NCBI GenBank assembly: GCA_051294375.1 | Contig: CM119263.1 | Span: 15,912,532 to 15,976,531, forward strand | Direction of reading: 5' to 3' | Origin: Paraspadella gotoi | Taxonomy: Eukaryota; Chaetognatha | DNA: 64,000 nt | Part shown: positions 38,937-57,100 of the stretch, piece after piece | Layout: the number at the start of each line of letters is the position of its first letter | How positions within the stretch are numbered: position 1 is the first letter of the stretch | The notes under the pieces: generated by a model | Database searches by the model: none | What the model was told of the DNA's origin: nothing | The model's input: the letters and a program-made list of their open reading frames with translations, nothing else | Position numbers and translations under genes: made by a program

Positions 38937-39090
38937 CTGAACGCACCTTTAGCAAAGTCAAATATTTAAGTCGTTATTTTTTTAATGCTGGTTTCCCGTA
39001 ATTATAAAATTATTTAATGTATAAAAACTACGGGGGTTAACTACAACCGTACACATTTCAAAAAGTGACTATCGACCAGAATATCAATAT

Positions 39091-39205
39091 TTATGTAGTG
39101 AACGGGTCAATTCCTCGGACTGGCGTCGAGACCGAATCTGAGTTCACCACGCGCGTGGACGCCGCTGGATCGGAGACGTACAGATCGGCGTCCTCAGATC
39201 GTTTG
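39091..39205 (-). CDS. Candidate terminal exon, unrecognised protein
   Basis: GC-rich minus-strand segment open from an acceptor-like ATCAAG at 39209-39206 to TAA at 39093-39091. The reading begins KRSEDADLYVSDPAAS, is Ser/Thr/Asp-rich and ends PFTT. Another GC-rich open block at 39580-39370 upstream could be the preceding exon: its AG|GTTCTT donor gives a matching phase, but it lacks a clear start or acceptor. Relation to the candidate exons at 38.3-38.9 kb is unknown. Confidence 0.3.
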
Positions 39206-40394
39206 CTTGATAGCTTGATAACATGTCTTTAACAAAGCTTGTTTTGTTCTTAATTAAAACCAATACCGTAATAGAATAATCCAAGAATATAGAGGATATA
39301 AAGAATATAAAGGATAATGGATAATTGATAATGGATAATGGTTAAAGTATTTAATAAACGTGCGTTCGAAAGAAAAGAACCTGTACGCCGTCAAAGATAA
39401 AGACAACGATCGCAAGAAGGCTGCCCGGGCGTGACGGGGGCGGAGATGCGGCGTCGCGGGATCCTCAGGACGATTGACGCTCCCGCCGTCATTGGCGCTG
39501 ATTCCCGTGGCGCCATATGCGGTGGATCTCTTGAGGCGTTGCCCCTGACGCTGGCCTCGATCGAAGCGGCGCCGTGAATTCGCCAAAAAAAGGAATCCAG
39601 TTTGAGTTATCGTAATATAGAGGAAATGTCAAAATGTCAAATAAATTTGTCCATATGTAAATATTAAATTATGATTTGAAATATTTTCTATGTAAAAGTA
39701 GAAAACTTCAGAGAAAAACCTATGGTTAAATCCGTTAATTTTACAAATAATTTGTTTATTTTTTTAACCGGTAGTAAAACGTCAGTCTATCGACGTTTCC
39801 TCTTTGTCATATTACGAGAACGTTACAATAGAGGACTCACGCCCCCCCCCCAAAAAAAAAAGAAAAACAAAAAGTCTTTCGTCTTCGTCGACCGGAAAAA
39901 ACCGAACAAACGCACAAACAAAAAAAAAAAAACCTCACCAGCGACCGCAGGGCAAAACAACCCCCCCACCCACCCAGACAGTTCATCCCCACTTTCGACG
40001 TTCCCCTTCGAATCCCACCGTCCACCCTACACTACCCCCCCCCTTTCTCTCTCGTCCCTCTGCCCTGTTCGACGATCGACGGGAGCTTCCCAACGCGCCC
40101 TTCGACGGGAGCTGGCCACGGTAACCGCGCCACTTGAGTAATGAGGCAACTTCACGTCGCCTCGATCAGTTTTTTTTTATAGTATTTTTAATCTGCCTTC
40201 GTTTTTCTTTGTGGTTCTTGGAAAATTTCTTGGCTTACCCTAATCTCTTGCCGGAGGGACGTGTAAACGATATTAGAGGGAGCGTGGTTGTTGTGAATAT
40301 GGAAAACCATCGTTTCTTTGTTAATAATTTTTTTTAATTGAATCTTTCCAAGGTTTTGACTCTAACAAATACGTCTTCTCCTTTTTTCCTTTAG

Positions 40395-40895
40395 TGCAAC
40401 GCTTGCCATGCGATTTGAACTTAGTGAAGGTAAGCAAATAATTCTTCATCAACGAGATTGAACTAATTGTAATTGTAATTGTACTAATGTTACTTTGTAA
40501 GTAAGTTTACCACTTTTTTTTTATTTTTCAGCGGCGACCATTTTGGAGATAATAAAATGCCCATCGTTTTCGCTCATCGCCTCGAATTTCGCCCATGAGT
40601 CGCCAGGGGCGCGGCGGTCGGGGTTCGGAGGCCTTCCGCACCAAACGGCGCTTCGACAAAAGACCATCCGCTGAAACATTTTGTCGGCGGACGAAACACT
40701 ACGTTACTCTGCCTTTTAGACGAAAATTTTACCTTAGATGAAAGAAAAAAAACTAAAAAAATAAAGAAAAAAAAAACTAAAACCGTTTAGGCTTCTTACG
40801 AATAAGAACAATTTACACAAAAACAAAATCAAACAAAATTGAAAATGTGGTCTTTCATATCGGACTTGAAGAAGGAAGTGCAAGAAGGTCTTCAG
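40395..40895 (+). CDS. 5' end of an unrecognised gene; likely start codon at 40845
   Basis: Exon 40395-40429 (acceptor CCTTTAG, donor GAAG|GTAAGC) joins an exon starting at 40532 (acceptor TTTTTCAG). The second exon probably continues to 40895, ending in a perfect donor (CAG|GTGAGT). An ATG at 40845 in good context (GAAAATGTGG) opens 17 codons, MWSFISDLKKEVQEGLQ, up to that donor in phase 0. Downstream exons were not found before 42 kb, where (CT)n arrays dominate. Alternatively, an ATG in the first exon (40408) reads through the junction for 54 codons to TGA at 40672; this would be a separate small protein or an upstream ORF. No family is recognised. Confidence 0.4.
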
Positions 40896-42417
<1,522 letters not shown>

Positions 42418-42575
42418 AATTTTTATTTTAAACTTTTAGGATTACTGCATCAGTGCTGTTTGCCTTTGAAATTAGCTCACTTCTGCTTAGAAATATAATT
42501 ATAATTATATCAGTGACGGACTCACTTCTTTTGATGCACTGATGCAATAATCCTAAATGTTTAAAATAAAAATAT
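42418..42575. mobile_element. Small MITE with about 38-bp terminal inverted repeats
   Basis: Left arm 42418-42455 (ATTTTTATTTTAAAC, then TTTAGGATTA and TGCATCAGTG) matches the reverse complement of 42538-42575 with about four mismatches. The 82-bp middle has no coding potential. Its right end directly abuts the palindromic minisatellite that starts near 42580. Confidence 0.65.
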
Positions 42576-42579
42576 TGGT

Positions 42580-43176
42580 TCCCGCGGGATTCCTCCCAAA
42601 GGAATTCCTCCCACATGGGATAACTCCCCACAGGATTCCGTCCCATGGAATTCATCCCACACGAGATTCCTCCCACGGGATTCCTCTCACGAGGGATTCC
42701 TCCCACATAAGATTCCTCTCACATGGGATTCCTCCCATGGGATTCCTCCTACACAGGATTCTTCCCATGCAGGATTCCTCCCACGGAAATCCATTGTTGG
42801 ATGAATCCTAAATGAAAGGATGCCCGTGTGGGATGAAACCCATGTGAGAAGAATGCTGTATGCAAGGAATCCCACGCAGGAGTAATACCATGTGGGAGGA
42901 ATCCCATGTGGGAGAAATCCCGTGTGGGAGGAATCCCATGCGGGAGGAATTTCATGTGTGAGGAATCCCGTGTGGGAGGAATCCCGTGAGGGAGGAATTC
43001 CAAGGAGAGGAATCCCGTGTGGAAGGAGTTCCTTTGGGAGGAATTCCTTGGGGAAGAATACCGTTTGGGAAGAATCCCGCGGGGAGGAATCCAGTGTGGT
43101 AGGAATCCCGTGTGGGAGAAATCCCATGGAGAGGAATCCCGCTTGGGAGGAATCCCATGTGGGAGGAATACCATGA
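42580..43176. repeat. Palindromic minisatellite with a 16-bp unit, two arms in opposite orientation
   Basis: From about 42584 to 42795 the strand carries repeats of GGGATTCCTCCCACAT; from about 42840 to 43176 it carries the reverse complement, ATGTGGGAGGAATCCC. There are about 13 and 20 degenerate units with a 45-bp AT-richer turn between. The unit is itself nearly palindromic at CCCACATGGG-type junctions. Because 16 is not a multiple of three, all frames are open in places and give Pro/Ser/His- or Gly/Glu-rich readings that are not genes. A (GA)n run follows at 43182-43229. Confidence 0.9.
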
Positions 43177-43180
43177 CCAT

Positions 43181-47998
<4,818 letters not shown>

Positions 47999-50900
47999 TC
48001 AGTGATAAATCTCCGGAAGTTCTGGCTGTTCTGGTTGCTCGGGCTGCTCCGTTGACTCGGGCACCTCACGCTTACCGGGATGTTTCATAAAATTACCAGT
48101 GAATTTCGTGAAGGAGTTCATCATCTTTGAGTAATCCATCCCTTCACGCTTCTGTTTTGGCTGGGCGACTTTGTCGTCCTTACACGTCGTTTTAGGTGGC
48201 TCCTCATCTTTGCCCGTTAAGATAAGTTTCCCTAAAGTTACCATCGTTTTGAAAAGGCCTGGCGGAGGTGGAGGTTGCCTCATTACTCCGAGGAGTCCTG
48301 CTCCGGCTGCTCTTTTCTCCGTGGAATTTTTAGCGGTTTCTTTTTCCATGGCTTTTTCTTTGGCTTTTTCCTTTACGAAAGCCGACTTGATATCCTTCCA
48401 AACTGCTTTCAAAACATCTAAGACTTCCTTTTGTGCTGCCTTTGAGGCTGGTGAGTCGTCATCATCTTCATCAGATTCATCAGATTCATCGGATTCATCG
48501 GATTCATCGGATTCATCAGATTCATCGTCGTCATCATCATCTTTTTTTGGTTTCTTCGTCATGTCTTCTTCGTCTTTCAAGCCCCGGCTATCTTTCTTTT
48601 TCTTATTAAACATAGATTTATAATAATCTGCTAATTTCGAGTAGTCTGAAGGCGGACCCTTGTCCTTGGCGCCGTCGGCGTCGTCGTCATCTTTATCGGC
48701 GTCATCTCCTTCGGCGTCATCTCCATCGGCGTCATCTCCATCGGCGTCATCTCCTTCGGCGTCATCTCCATCGGCGTCATCTCCATCGGCGTCATCTCCT
48801 TCGGCGTCATCTCCTTCGGCTTCGTCGTCGTCTTTCTTAGTCGTCGTTTTCTCTATGTCGATCTTCCCTCCGGATGCATGGAACAATGACCAAGCGGCCT
48901 TCATGTGTTTCAAGAATTCCTCTTCTTTGGCGGCTTCTTTGGCGGCTTCTTTGGTCTTCGACGGCCCGTGGTTTCCGTCGCCGTCGCCGTCTTCGCCGCT
49001 TTCGCCGCTTTCTCCGCTCTCTGCCTCCCGTTTCCCCGTTTGACCCGCTTTGTGGAAGGTAGCCTTGATCCTCTGCGGCGCCATTTTGGCGCTGGCGATG
49101 AAGAATTCCAGAGCTTCGATGACGATCTTGGTGGGATCGGGATAGACTGGCGCTTTGGCGGTTCCTTTTTTGTCAGAATTGGGACTCGTGGCGCCGAGGA
49201 GATCCCGACGGGTTGCGCCGCTCGCACCCTGATAGAGAAGTTAAAAATTCATAGATTTACGCCTCATTTCATCTAAACACGGATTTTAAATGGGAGTGAA
49301 ATGAAAAGATTTGTTATAATTTTTAACTAACTGAATGTGATTAATATTTGTTCATTTCTGTAAAATTTTCTTTGATTTCATGCAAGCAATATCTGGCGTT
49401 TAAGGCGTCGCCCGTCCCTTGCAAGTTTGACGAGGGTAAAAAACGAAGAAAATGTTTACAAACATTTTACTGTCATATAAAATACCCGTCAAATTCAAGT
49501 TGAGGACGGGACTAACCGTTTACCGAAAGTCAAAAAACGAACTAAAGGTTGCTTATAAGTCTCTCCCAAATTTGGAGAGACAGACAGACCATAAAGATAT
49601 TGACTGGACGCGTAATGTGAAATAAAAGATGTTGACCATTTAAAGAGTGAGGGAAAAAGACCAAAAAGAAACATAGGTAAATATTTATTAGTTAAAAATT
49701 AAATAAAAGGTTAGGGTTAGGGATTAGTTTAGTGATTAAATGAGGTATTAGGTTAAAAATCATGAATAAAGGTTTAAGGTCAGGGTTAAAGATTAGGGTG
49801 AGGGATTAGGTTATAAGTTTAAAAATATGGTTAGATTAAATATTAAAATTAAACTCAAGAATAAAGAACAAAAATGGGGCGCTCAAGGAAACCAGAGATC
49901 AAGAATTTGTTTTAGACTTACTTGTGTTTGTACTTTCGAAGTGTTAACAGTTTCTAAATAATTGATTAGAGAATGCATGCTTTTGCCGAGATGAAGCTGT
50001 TTTGCCATCGCCTTTATTTTTTTCGTGTAGTTTTTCAGTTCATCCTTATCCATGTCTAACACACCTTGCAAATCTTGCATTGCATTGTAGAAATCTCCGT
50101 ATGAGTAGGTCTAAAAATTATAGGAAAATATTATTAAATATTATTAAGGCTGAAGAATTCATTTAAAGATGAACACTCATGGAATCACTTGGGTAGCCCG
50201 ACATCTACACCATCTTCAATCAAAGGCAAACGAGATTTATTAAAAATTTTGTCAACACGAAGAATGAGGTTTTATTGTAAAAAGTAAGAAACAATGCCTT
50301 GATTACCCAAATTGCTTATTTATTCTATTTATGTTGTTATTTTGCTGTTAATGTAGTATAATTTGATATGAATAAACACACCTCATTTGAAAGATAAGAA
50401 AACAATGAGATGGTTTAGTTGAGCCATCAAAAAAGTTCAGGTTGCTCAAAAGATTAACATTCTGATTTTATATTTTTCTTAACTTTTTTACACCATAAAA
50501 AATAGTTACATAACTGATACGAAGTAGGTTCAACCAATTAAGATGAAAAACGGAATTTTATTCAGAAACGTAGAATGCTTCGACAATTTATTTATTTAAT
50601 TTAAACCCCTAATTTTTACGTCACCCACAGATAGAAAACTTAAAATTTCATTTCTAATTACGCGGTAAAAACCAAATTAAATCAACGAAAAAAAACCGTC
50701 TTTGTGTCTTTTAACTAATTATATGAGAGAATATTTATTCATCCTGATTTAAACCTTTACCGTGGTATCCTCATCCGCTGGTTTAGGTGTTGTAACTGAA
50801 GGCGTAGCCGTTCCACTCATGACCTTAAGTAAGTAAATATTTAGGTTAGTTAATGGTTATTTAAGAAGTCAATATTTAATTTTCTCTTTTTAAACATTTA

Positions 50901-52525
50901 CCGTGGTATCCTCATCCACTGGTTCAGGTGTTGTAACTGAAGGCGTAGCCGCTTCACTCATGACCTTAAGTAAGTAAATATGTAGGTTAGTTAATGGTTA
51001 TTTAAGAAGTCAATATTTAATATTTTATTTTTCCAAAAATCATGCTGAGCAGTAGAATATTGAAAGTGCTTAGATCAAGAGTAATGTTAATGAAAGTAGA
51101 AAATAAACTGAATAAATAAAAGAACCAATGAAACTTTACAGAACAAGGCTGAAAGGATTGAGTGATAGAACAATATTTTTTGCTGCTTTTGTATGTGTAA
51201 TAAAAAATAATTGAGCCCCTTTTAAACTAAATCTTGCATAAAAGTATCATAAATTGAATTTTCTTTAAAGTAATATGCTTATAAAATCGTAAAATTTCAA
51301 AATAATAGTTTATATATTTATATATAAAACTTTTCATCAGTGAATAAACGAGACAGTAAGAGGGTCTTGATTAAAAGCCTGTCCAAAGTCAGGGGCAAGA
51401 TGGCTTATTAATTAAATGAATGGATAATTTTTATATTGCTTGTACCAATTTCATAATAGTAGAAAATTTTGACCTTTATTTTTGTTTTTGACGCTGAAGA
51501 CATCGGGATGTCTGATAACATATTTTATATTTTTAGTCAAAAATTTTATGAAGAATCGGAATCTAATAAAAATTACAAAAAACTTGTTTTAAAAAGTTGT
51601 TTGTTCACTGACATAAAATTTTTGATCCTGAGAGCCCCACTCTAATGGCAACATCTATTATGAAAACCTCCTTGTGAAAAGAATTTTTCTGACCTGTTTT
51701 TTCTGCACTTTCTTTTTTGATTTCAGTGAGTCCAAATATTTAACGAGCGAGTGCGTGCTGGTCCCAAGATGAAGCTGTTTGCTCATCGTTTTGATTTTCT
51801 TCGTGAACTTATCCAGTTCATCTGTACTCATGAGTCTCGCTCCTTGCAAATCTTGCATTGCTTGATAGAGATCCCCTAATGTGTATTTCTGTATTTATAG
51901 GGAAAAAATATTTATAATTATAATTGCAACTAATTTTAACAGGGTCCTGCTTTGCTTTAACGAAATTTTTCATTATGTATTTATAAGTATTAGTAACAGT
52001 CAGTAACTTCTTATGATAATATTTGCTATCATTTCAGGTCTTTACCACATCTTTGGCATCCGATCCTTTTGCATCCGCATCTGAAATTACGTAAACGAAT
52101 TGAATTATATATTTTACTTGCTCATTCCAGTCTGTATGAATATCATTTTACCTTTGACTTCCCTCATTGCTGGGCCAACATCGACTTTCATGACCTAAAA
52201 ATAAAATCGCAAGGTTTTTTTTATCGCAGGAAACTGACTTTCTTCTTCTCTAGATGGTTACAATATCCTTGCTTTTCTTGGTTTTTACATATTTTGCCCT
52301 CCCTACCTATTGCTTTAAAAAATTAACGCGATACAGATAATTAAACTCACCATTCCCGGACCCACCTTCTTCTCCTTGTGTATCGTCATTCCCGAGCCTA
52401 AAAAAGATTTAAGTTTGTTTTATTTTAAAGAAAACTTGTCTATATCAACCTATCGATCGATTCCCCGTACCTTTTCCTGCGATGACGAGGAAAAAGAGCA
52501 TCGGGCAATAGAGACGTGGCGCCAT
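47999..52525 (-). CDS. Secreted-type, highly acidic modular protein, nine exons, 639 aa
   Basis: Exons: 52525-52471, 52397-52351, 52194-52152, 52080-52046, 51888-51694, 50964-50902, 50823-50761, 50110-49922, 49228-47999; all introns are GT-AG and phases agree. I chose ATG 52525 over the in-frame ATG at 52501 because it gives a fuller signal sequence (MAPRLYCP, then MLFFLVIAG). Residues 61-125 and 168-230 are two copies of a helical module (GDxYxAMQDLQG, then DEL and TKKIKxMxKQLHLGxSxHSL). Between them two near-identical 21-aa exons encode Thr/Pro/Glu-rich linkers. The last exon is Lys/Glu/Asp-rich: about eight GDDA(D/E) pentads at 366-408, a (DES)n run at 460-488, several short predicted helices, and a Glu/Pro/Gln-rich end. 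No family is recognised. Acidic secreted proteins often bind calcium or mineral surfaces; that is inference only. Confidence 0.78.
49700..49830 (+). repeat. Degenerate telomere-like GGTTAG-rich stretch in an intron
   Basis: GGTTAGGGTTAGGGATTAG near 49711-49729 is followed by looser TTAGGT and TTAGGG variants to about 49830. It lies in the intron between the last two exons of the acidic protein gene. Too degenerate to call an interstitial telomere. Confidence 0.4.
50755..51030 (-). repeat. Tandem duplication of a 63-bp exon with its intron flank
   Basis: A unit of about 141 bp occurs twice in tandem: exon 50823-50761 and exon 50964-50902, together with their upstream intron sequence (CTTAAGTAAGTAAATAT, AGGTTAGTTAATGG, AAGAAGTCAATATT). 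The exons encode VMSGTATPSVTTP-KPADEDTT and VMSEAATPSVTTP-EPVDEDTT, both 21 aa and phase 0, so inclusion of one or both keeps the frame. High intron identity points to a recent event. Confidence 0.88.
51341..51456 (+). repeat. Dispersed repeat family, copy 2
   Basis: Matches copy 1 at both ends (TGAATAAACGAGACAG, CCAAAGTCAGGGGCAAGAT, TTGTACCAATTTCATA) but lacks about 60 bp internally. Lies in an intron of the acidic protein gene. Confidence 0.75.
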
Positions 52526-52765
52526 TTTGTAACAATTGGCGCTACTAGTCTTTGCGTGCCGTTAGTGAGGGACGTCTCTTAGGCTTTCGTCGTCGGAATT
52601 CCGCGTCGGCGTTTGGCTCCCAGAACGAAAAAAAAGAGCATCGCAGAGTCGACGCGCCCTCGAGTCGCTGATGGCGGAATGATCACCCTCGTCGGCCGCA
52701 ACGTGAAAGTGGAGTTCGATCGTCGTCGTCGTCGTTGTGCGTGATCGTGACTCGTTGTCAGGTGA

Positions 52766-52838
<73 letters not shown>

Positions 52839-53829
52839 GAATTAGTAAGCTCCATAATGTAGAGATTTAGAGAATTTTCAAAAAATATCATATACTACTC
52901 CTCTGTAGAATGTTTATAATGCAAGTCAAGAATACGAACGCTTTTCCGGTACCTGTGAAACAGATTTCTGTCCATTATCCTTGAACTTTAAAAATTGGGA
53001 AAAGTTGTAATACATCATCCTCATTATCAAAAACATCATAAACAAAATAAATTTAGGGAGAAACAAACCTTAAACATACGCAAGTACATCAATACATGAT
53101 CTCACTCTAATCTCGCCGTGATACGTATCACAAAATTCTAAAGCAAACTCGATTAACGTGATCAGTGATTTCGGTGATTTGAGTGATTTCGAACTCGACT
53201 TTCCCACCTCACGCTTAGTTCTCTCGTTCTAATAAAATTATTTTCGACCTCATATCGAATTTTTCGATTAGCGTCGCAATTTATTCATTAGTCTGCGCTG
53301 ATAACTCCGAATGATAACGGCTATTTTTGATATACTGAACTATACTTGTCATATATTGTTTTGAACTTATGCCCAATGTCAACTTCAAAGCTTCCCGGAG
53401 TTTGGCGCTTTGGTAGGAGATTTGAAACGTGATCACCGCGTGCCAGTGTCTGTCACAGGTTGTACGAAAAATCATGAAGCGGAGCGAGCAATAAGATGTA
53501 CAATGAAACTTGAATCCAACTCTTAACTTTACTACACTTAGCTTACTTACGTTACCTCCATGTTATAAGAAAGCTACCCTGTCACTGTGATCCCAGCTTT
53601 ATCCGTTGTCACGTATCACAACCGCTTTGTCGTCGCCCACCGAGGGCGGGGGTCGCGCCTCTCTAGATTTATCACCAAATCTATTTTCGTTTCTGGAGAT
53701 TTGCGTCCCGCCGTCACCGAAAGCCCAACGCATTTTTTTAAAACGACAATTTAGCCTCCCCCCATTTAGCTGTCCCCTTTTCAGAAGGGTTTTCTTGTAA
53801 TGTACTCTATTCTCTTTAAAAATATATAC
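52526..53829. other. 5' flank of the acidic protein gene; (CT)n
   Basis: 52560-52760 is GC- and CpG-rich and is probably promoter and 5' UTR of the minus-strand gene. (CT)n at 52765-52834. The rest is AT-rich with no gene. Confidence 0.5.
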
Positions 53830-54115
53830 TTAAAAATTCTGTAGGTTTAGGGACGAAGGCGTAGATCCATATTCCATAAACGCCGTCATTTCATCGTCGA
53901 TGGCGCGGCGAAGACGACTTCCGGTTTTCATTGTTGACGTCGGTGATCGTCTCGTCCTTAGGAAACCCGCGTTCTGAAAAACCCGAGGGAACCGTCGTTC
54001 CATTAAATCTCCATCATCATCATTATCATCATCATCATCATCTTCAAACGTCAGTCTCGGAACAGCGCGGGAAAACCCGACCAACGACGAGCGTTTCCAT
54101 TTCTCTTTGAATAAA
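53830..54115 (-). CDS. Candidate terminal exon with an acidic run, unrecognised protein
   Basis: Minus-strand open segment from an acceptor (TTCTAATTTTCCCG...TAG ending at 54116) to TAA at 53832-53830. It encodes about 94 residues: a basic start (LFKEKWKRSSLVGFSRAV), a run of aspartates broken by Asn, then an Arg-rich part and a Ser/Asn-rich C-terminus. The poly-Asp comes from a (GAT)n repeat. No upstream exon was found, so the gene, if real, is incomplete here. Confidence 0.35.
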
Positions 54116-57100
54116 CTACGACGACGGGAAAATTAGAATAGAGTGGAGTCAGTTTCATTCGTGCGTTTGTGCGGAACTGATGTCTCGCGCGTATCCAATT
54201 AGCCGTTAAATAAACTAGAAACTAGCTTTTTTCTCAAAATCAAAATTTTGAATGATTGTCCGGACAAAATTCTGATAAAATTAAGTCACATTTCGCAATC
54301 TCAGTTTGGTGCTATTAAAGCGCCGACCTTAGTTGGCCTATATATATATAAAAATTACACGCAATTGAAGACTCCACCATCGTTTCACATATAACCACCC
54401 AATTATCGATCATTGAAACCGCGCGACTCTGCCGTTCCCGAATAGTTTGGCAAATTACGGTTGCCGGTAAAAAAAAAAAAAAAATCGGCCATCGATTATT
54501 TCGTTCCTGATTGCGTCCCGCCCTGTCGCCCTGTCGCCCTGGTTTCAAATGTCGGCGCTAACGACTTGGACGGACGAAACGATTCAGAGTTGAATCTGGG
54601 CGTCTGCTAACGAAGTCGTCGGCTTTAATCGCTTTCGAAGAAAGGCGAAAGAGTTAGGGCGGAGAGCGAGAGAGAGAAAGAGAGACTCTGGTATGTGATC
54701 CAGGTTCCTTCCGTATCTGTGTTTTTTCGATCAATCAATATCGTCATCTGCGCCCTATTTAGTAATAAATGTGTTTCGGGAAAGAGAGTCAGTTAGTCAA
54801 TTGCTAATTAACAATATTTCTTATAACTTTTTAATGATTTGATTTCAAGAGCTATTTTTCTTATATCTATCGCTATCTCTGATTTATTTAGTAATAAACG
54901 TTCACTCTCAATGTATCAATCATTATCCTTGATTTATGAAATTGGTACAACCAATATAAAAATTAACCATTATTTTTAATTGGAGTTGCCAGCAATTATT
55001 TATTTTCGTCCCGGTTCGTACTTTTCTCTTCTCTTCTGTTCGATATCAAGTAAAAAAAACTTGTGTCGAGTTCCTTTTTTTTCCAGTTTGTCACACGGAT
55101 TGTCAGAATGTGTCAGGTGACGTTTCCATTTATATGTAGATAAGTGGCCGAGAAGCTTTTCGCTTCGGCTGACCAATGACCATTTGACCGTTTGGGAACA
55201 AGGAGGGGACAGACGTGGTCAGATATATCTCTTTCTGTCTCTCTCTCGCTCCCGTCGAAGCATTTAAATTTAAAATTACGCTCATTCTTGTCTTTTTTAT
55301 ATTCATCGAATTTCTTTTAAAATTGTTATCTTTAAATTTCTTTATTTTTATCTTATTTCGTGATGTTTCCCTTCATGCCAAACGCAACTTGTACCCGCTT
55401 CATAACAGGTAAGTCATGTTCCAGTAATTATTGTTCTAAATCTGTTTTATAAATGTGTTAAATATTAATTTATATTAAAATTTGTAGGTCGGATAATTCC
55501 ATTTTCAAAGTTTTTTCAATCCAAAATCAATTCATCTGATTTAATATATACGAATGATCCAATTGATACTTATATTGCCATGCAAAGAAATGAATATTAC
55601 TGAATACGGCCATCGCGATTCTCTTTATACGTACAAATTGATTAGCACTTCGACTTCATAGAATGTCTTTTCTATCTTTTGAGTTCACTTCTTTACGAAC
55701 GGATTGATTCTATTTCTAGAGCTTTGAGGATTTAGTGTCCATGAACAACAAAAATAGTGAAGTATTAAAATGAAATGGAAAGAAGAAACGAGGAGTGTAA
55801 AAACAGTTGATCGAGTACATAAAAACAAACGATAAAAAAAGGACAAGCTAGTCATTAAATACGATAGAACACTGGAGAGAAAGGTGCATTGTGCATTGTG
55901 CATTGTGCAATGTGCAGGACTGTGTTTAGGGATTAGAGATCATCAATCGAATCTATAGTTGGACGTAGAAAGTCCACCAGTCTTTAAACGAACGCCCCCA
56001 AACGAGGTAAGACGATAACGGAGGCGAAGCAAAGTAGAAGCGATGACTTCTCTGCGATTTGATCCAAGAAAGGGTCTTTCTCTTTGACAGGCGATACCGC
56101 GCGATATCGAGAGGTGTCGAGCGATTTCGGAGAACGTCTGACGATTTCAGACGATGCCAGATGTCAGTCGATGTCAGATGTCAGACGACGTCGAGCGAGA
56201 GGTCAAAGAGCCGATGCGAAAAGCGAGGAACGATCCACCCTCCTTAATTCAAATGCCAGACGGCGTCTCGGAAATTTGCGCCTCTCGAGATAGAGAGCGA
56301 CTGAAGATAGATAGTCGGATACGGACCGGATGGACGATTGGATTGATGGGATGGACCGACAAACGCTTTGCTGTCGGCACAGTCCCTCAGGACAAAAAGA
56401 AATCCAGAGTTTTTTAATGTTCATTAAGTTTTATACGTACGCATTATTGATTGTTTTTATTCAATTTCATTAGTTAAAGAATTCGTCGAATTTTATCGCT
56501 GCTTTAGTAATTACCGCTGTTTGTTGTAAAGTGAACGTAGGAACCCTCTTTTCAAAGGAACAATCTAATAGCCACAAATTGAATTTTAAGTTAATTTTTT
56601 TACATATGTGTGTATATGTACTTGGGAATTGGACAGTGTGCAACTGTGCATATTGCATATCACACACGGCCACGACAAATTGAAGAAAAATCTATCGGCA
56701 GCGCGTCTCGACTCTCGATCTAATCAAAGGAAAGACAGAGTCAGATATTTTTTTTTTTCGGATATCCGTTCAATGTCGTCTTTGACGTTTGCAATTGCGT
56801 AAAACGGTTTCCACGATCCCAAATGACGCTAACGCCGTTGACGTCACTGTTTCCAACGTGCCGAGAGAGAGAGAGAGAGGAGAGAGGAGAGGAGAGAGAG
56901 AGAGAGAGAGACGAGAGAAGAAGAGAGAGAGAGAGAGAGAGAGAGGAACACAACCCGATGCTTTTATTTAATCTTTGGTCTTTAAGGCTCATTTGTCCAT
57001 GATTAAAAGTCAATGGCAACTCGGTTGATGACGTTAAACGTGGCAATTTTTTTTTATCTCGATATTCGGTTTTTCAGATATTTTCATATTCAAAAGAGAG

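Noticed and set aside
49711-49729. Interstitial telomere repeat
   Set aside because: Only two exact TTAGGG units, then degenerate sequence; too short to claim a telomere relic.
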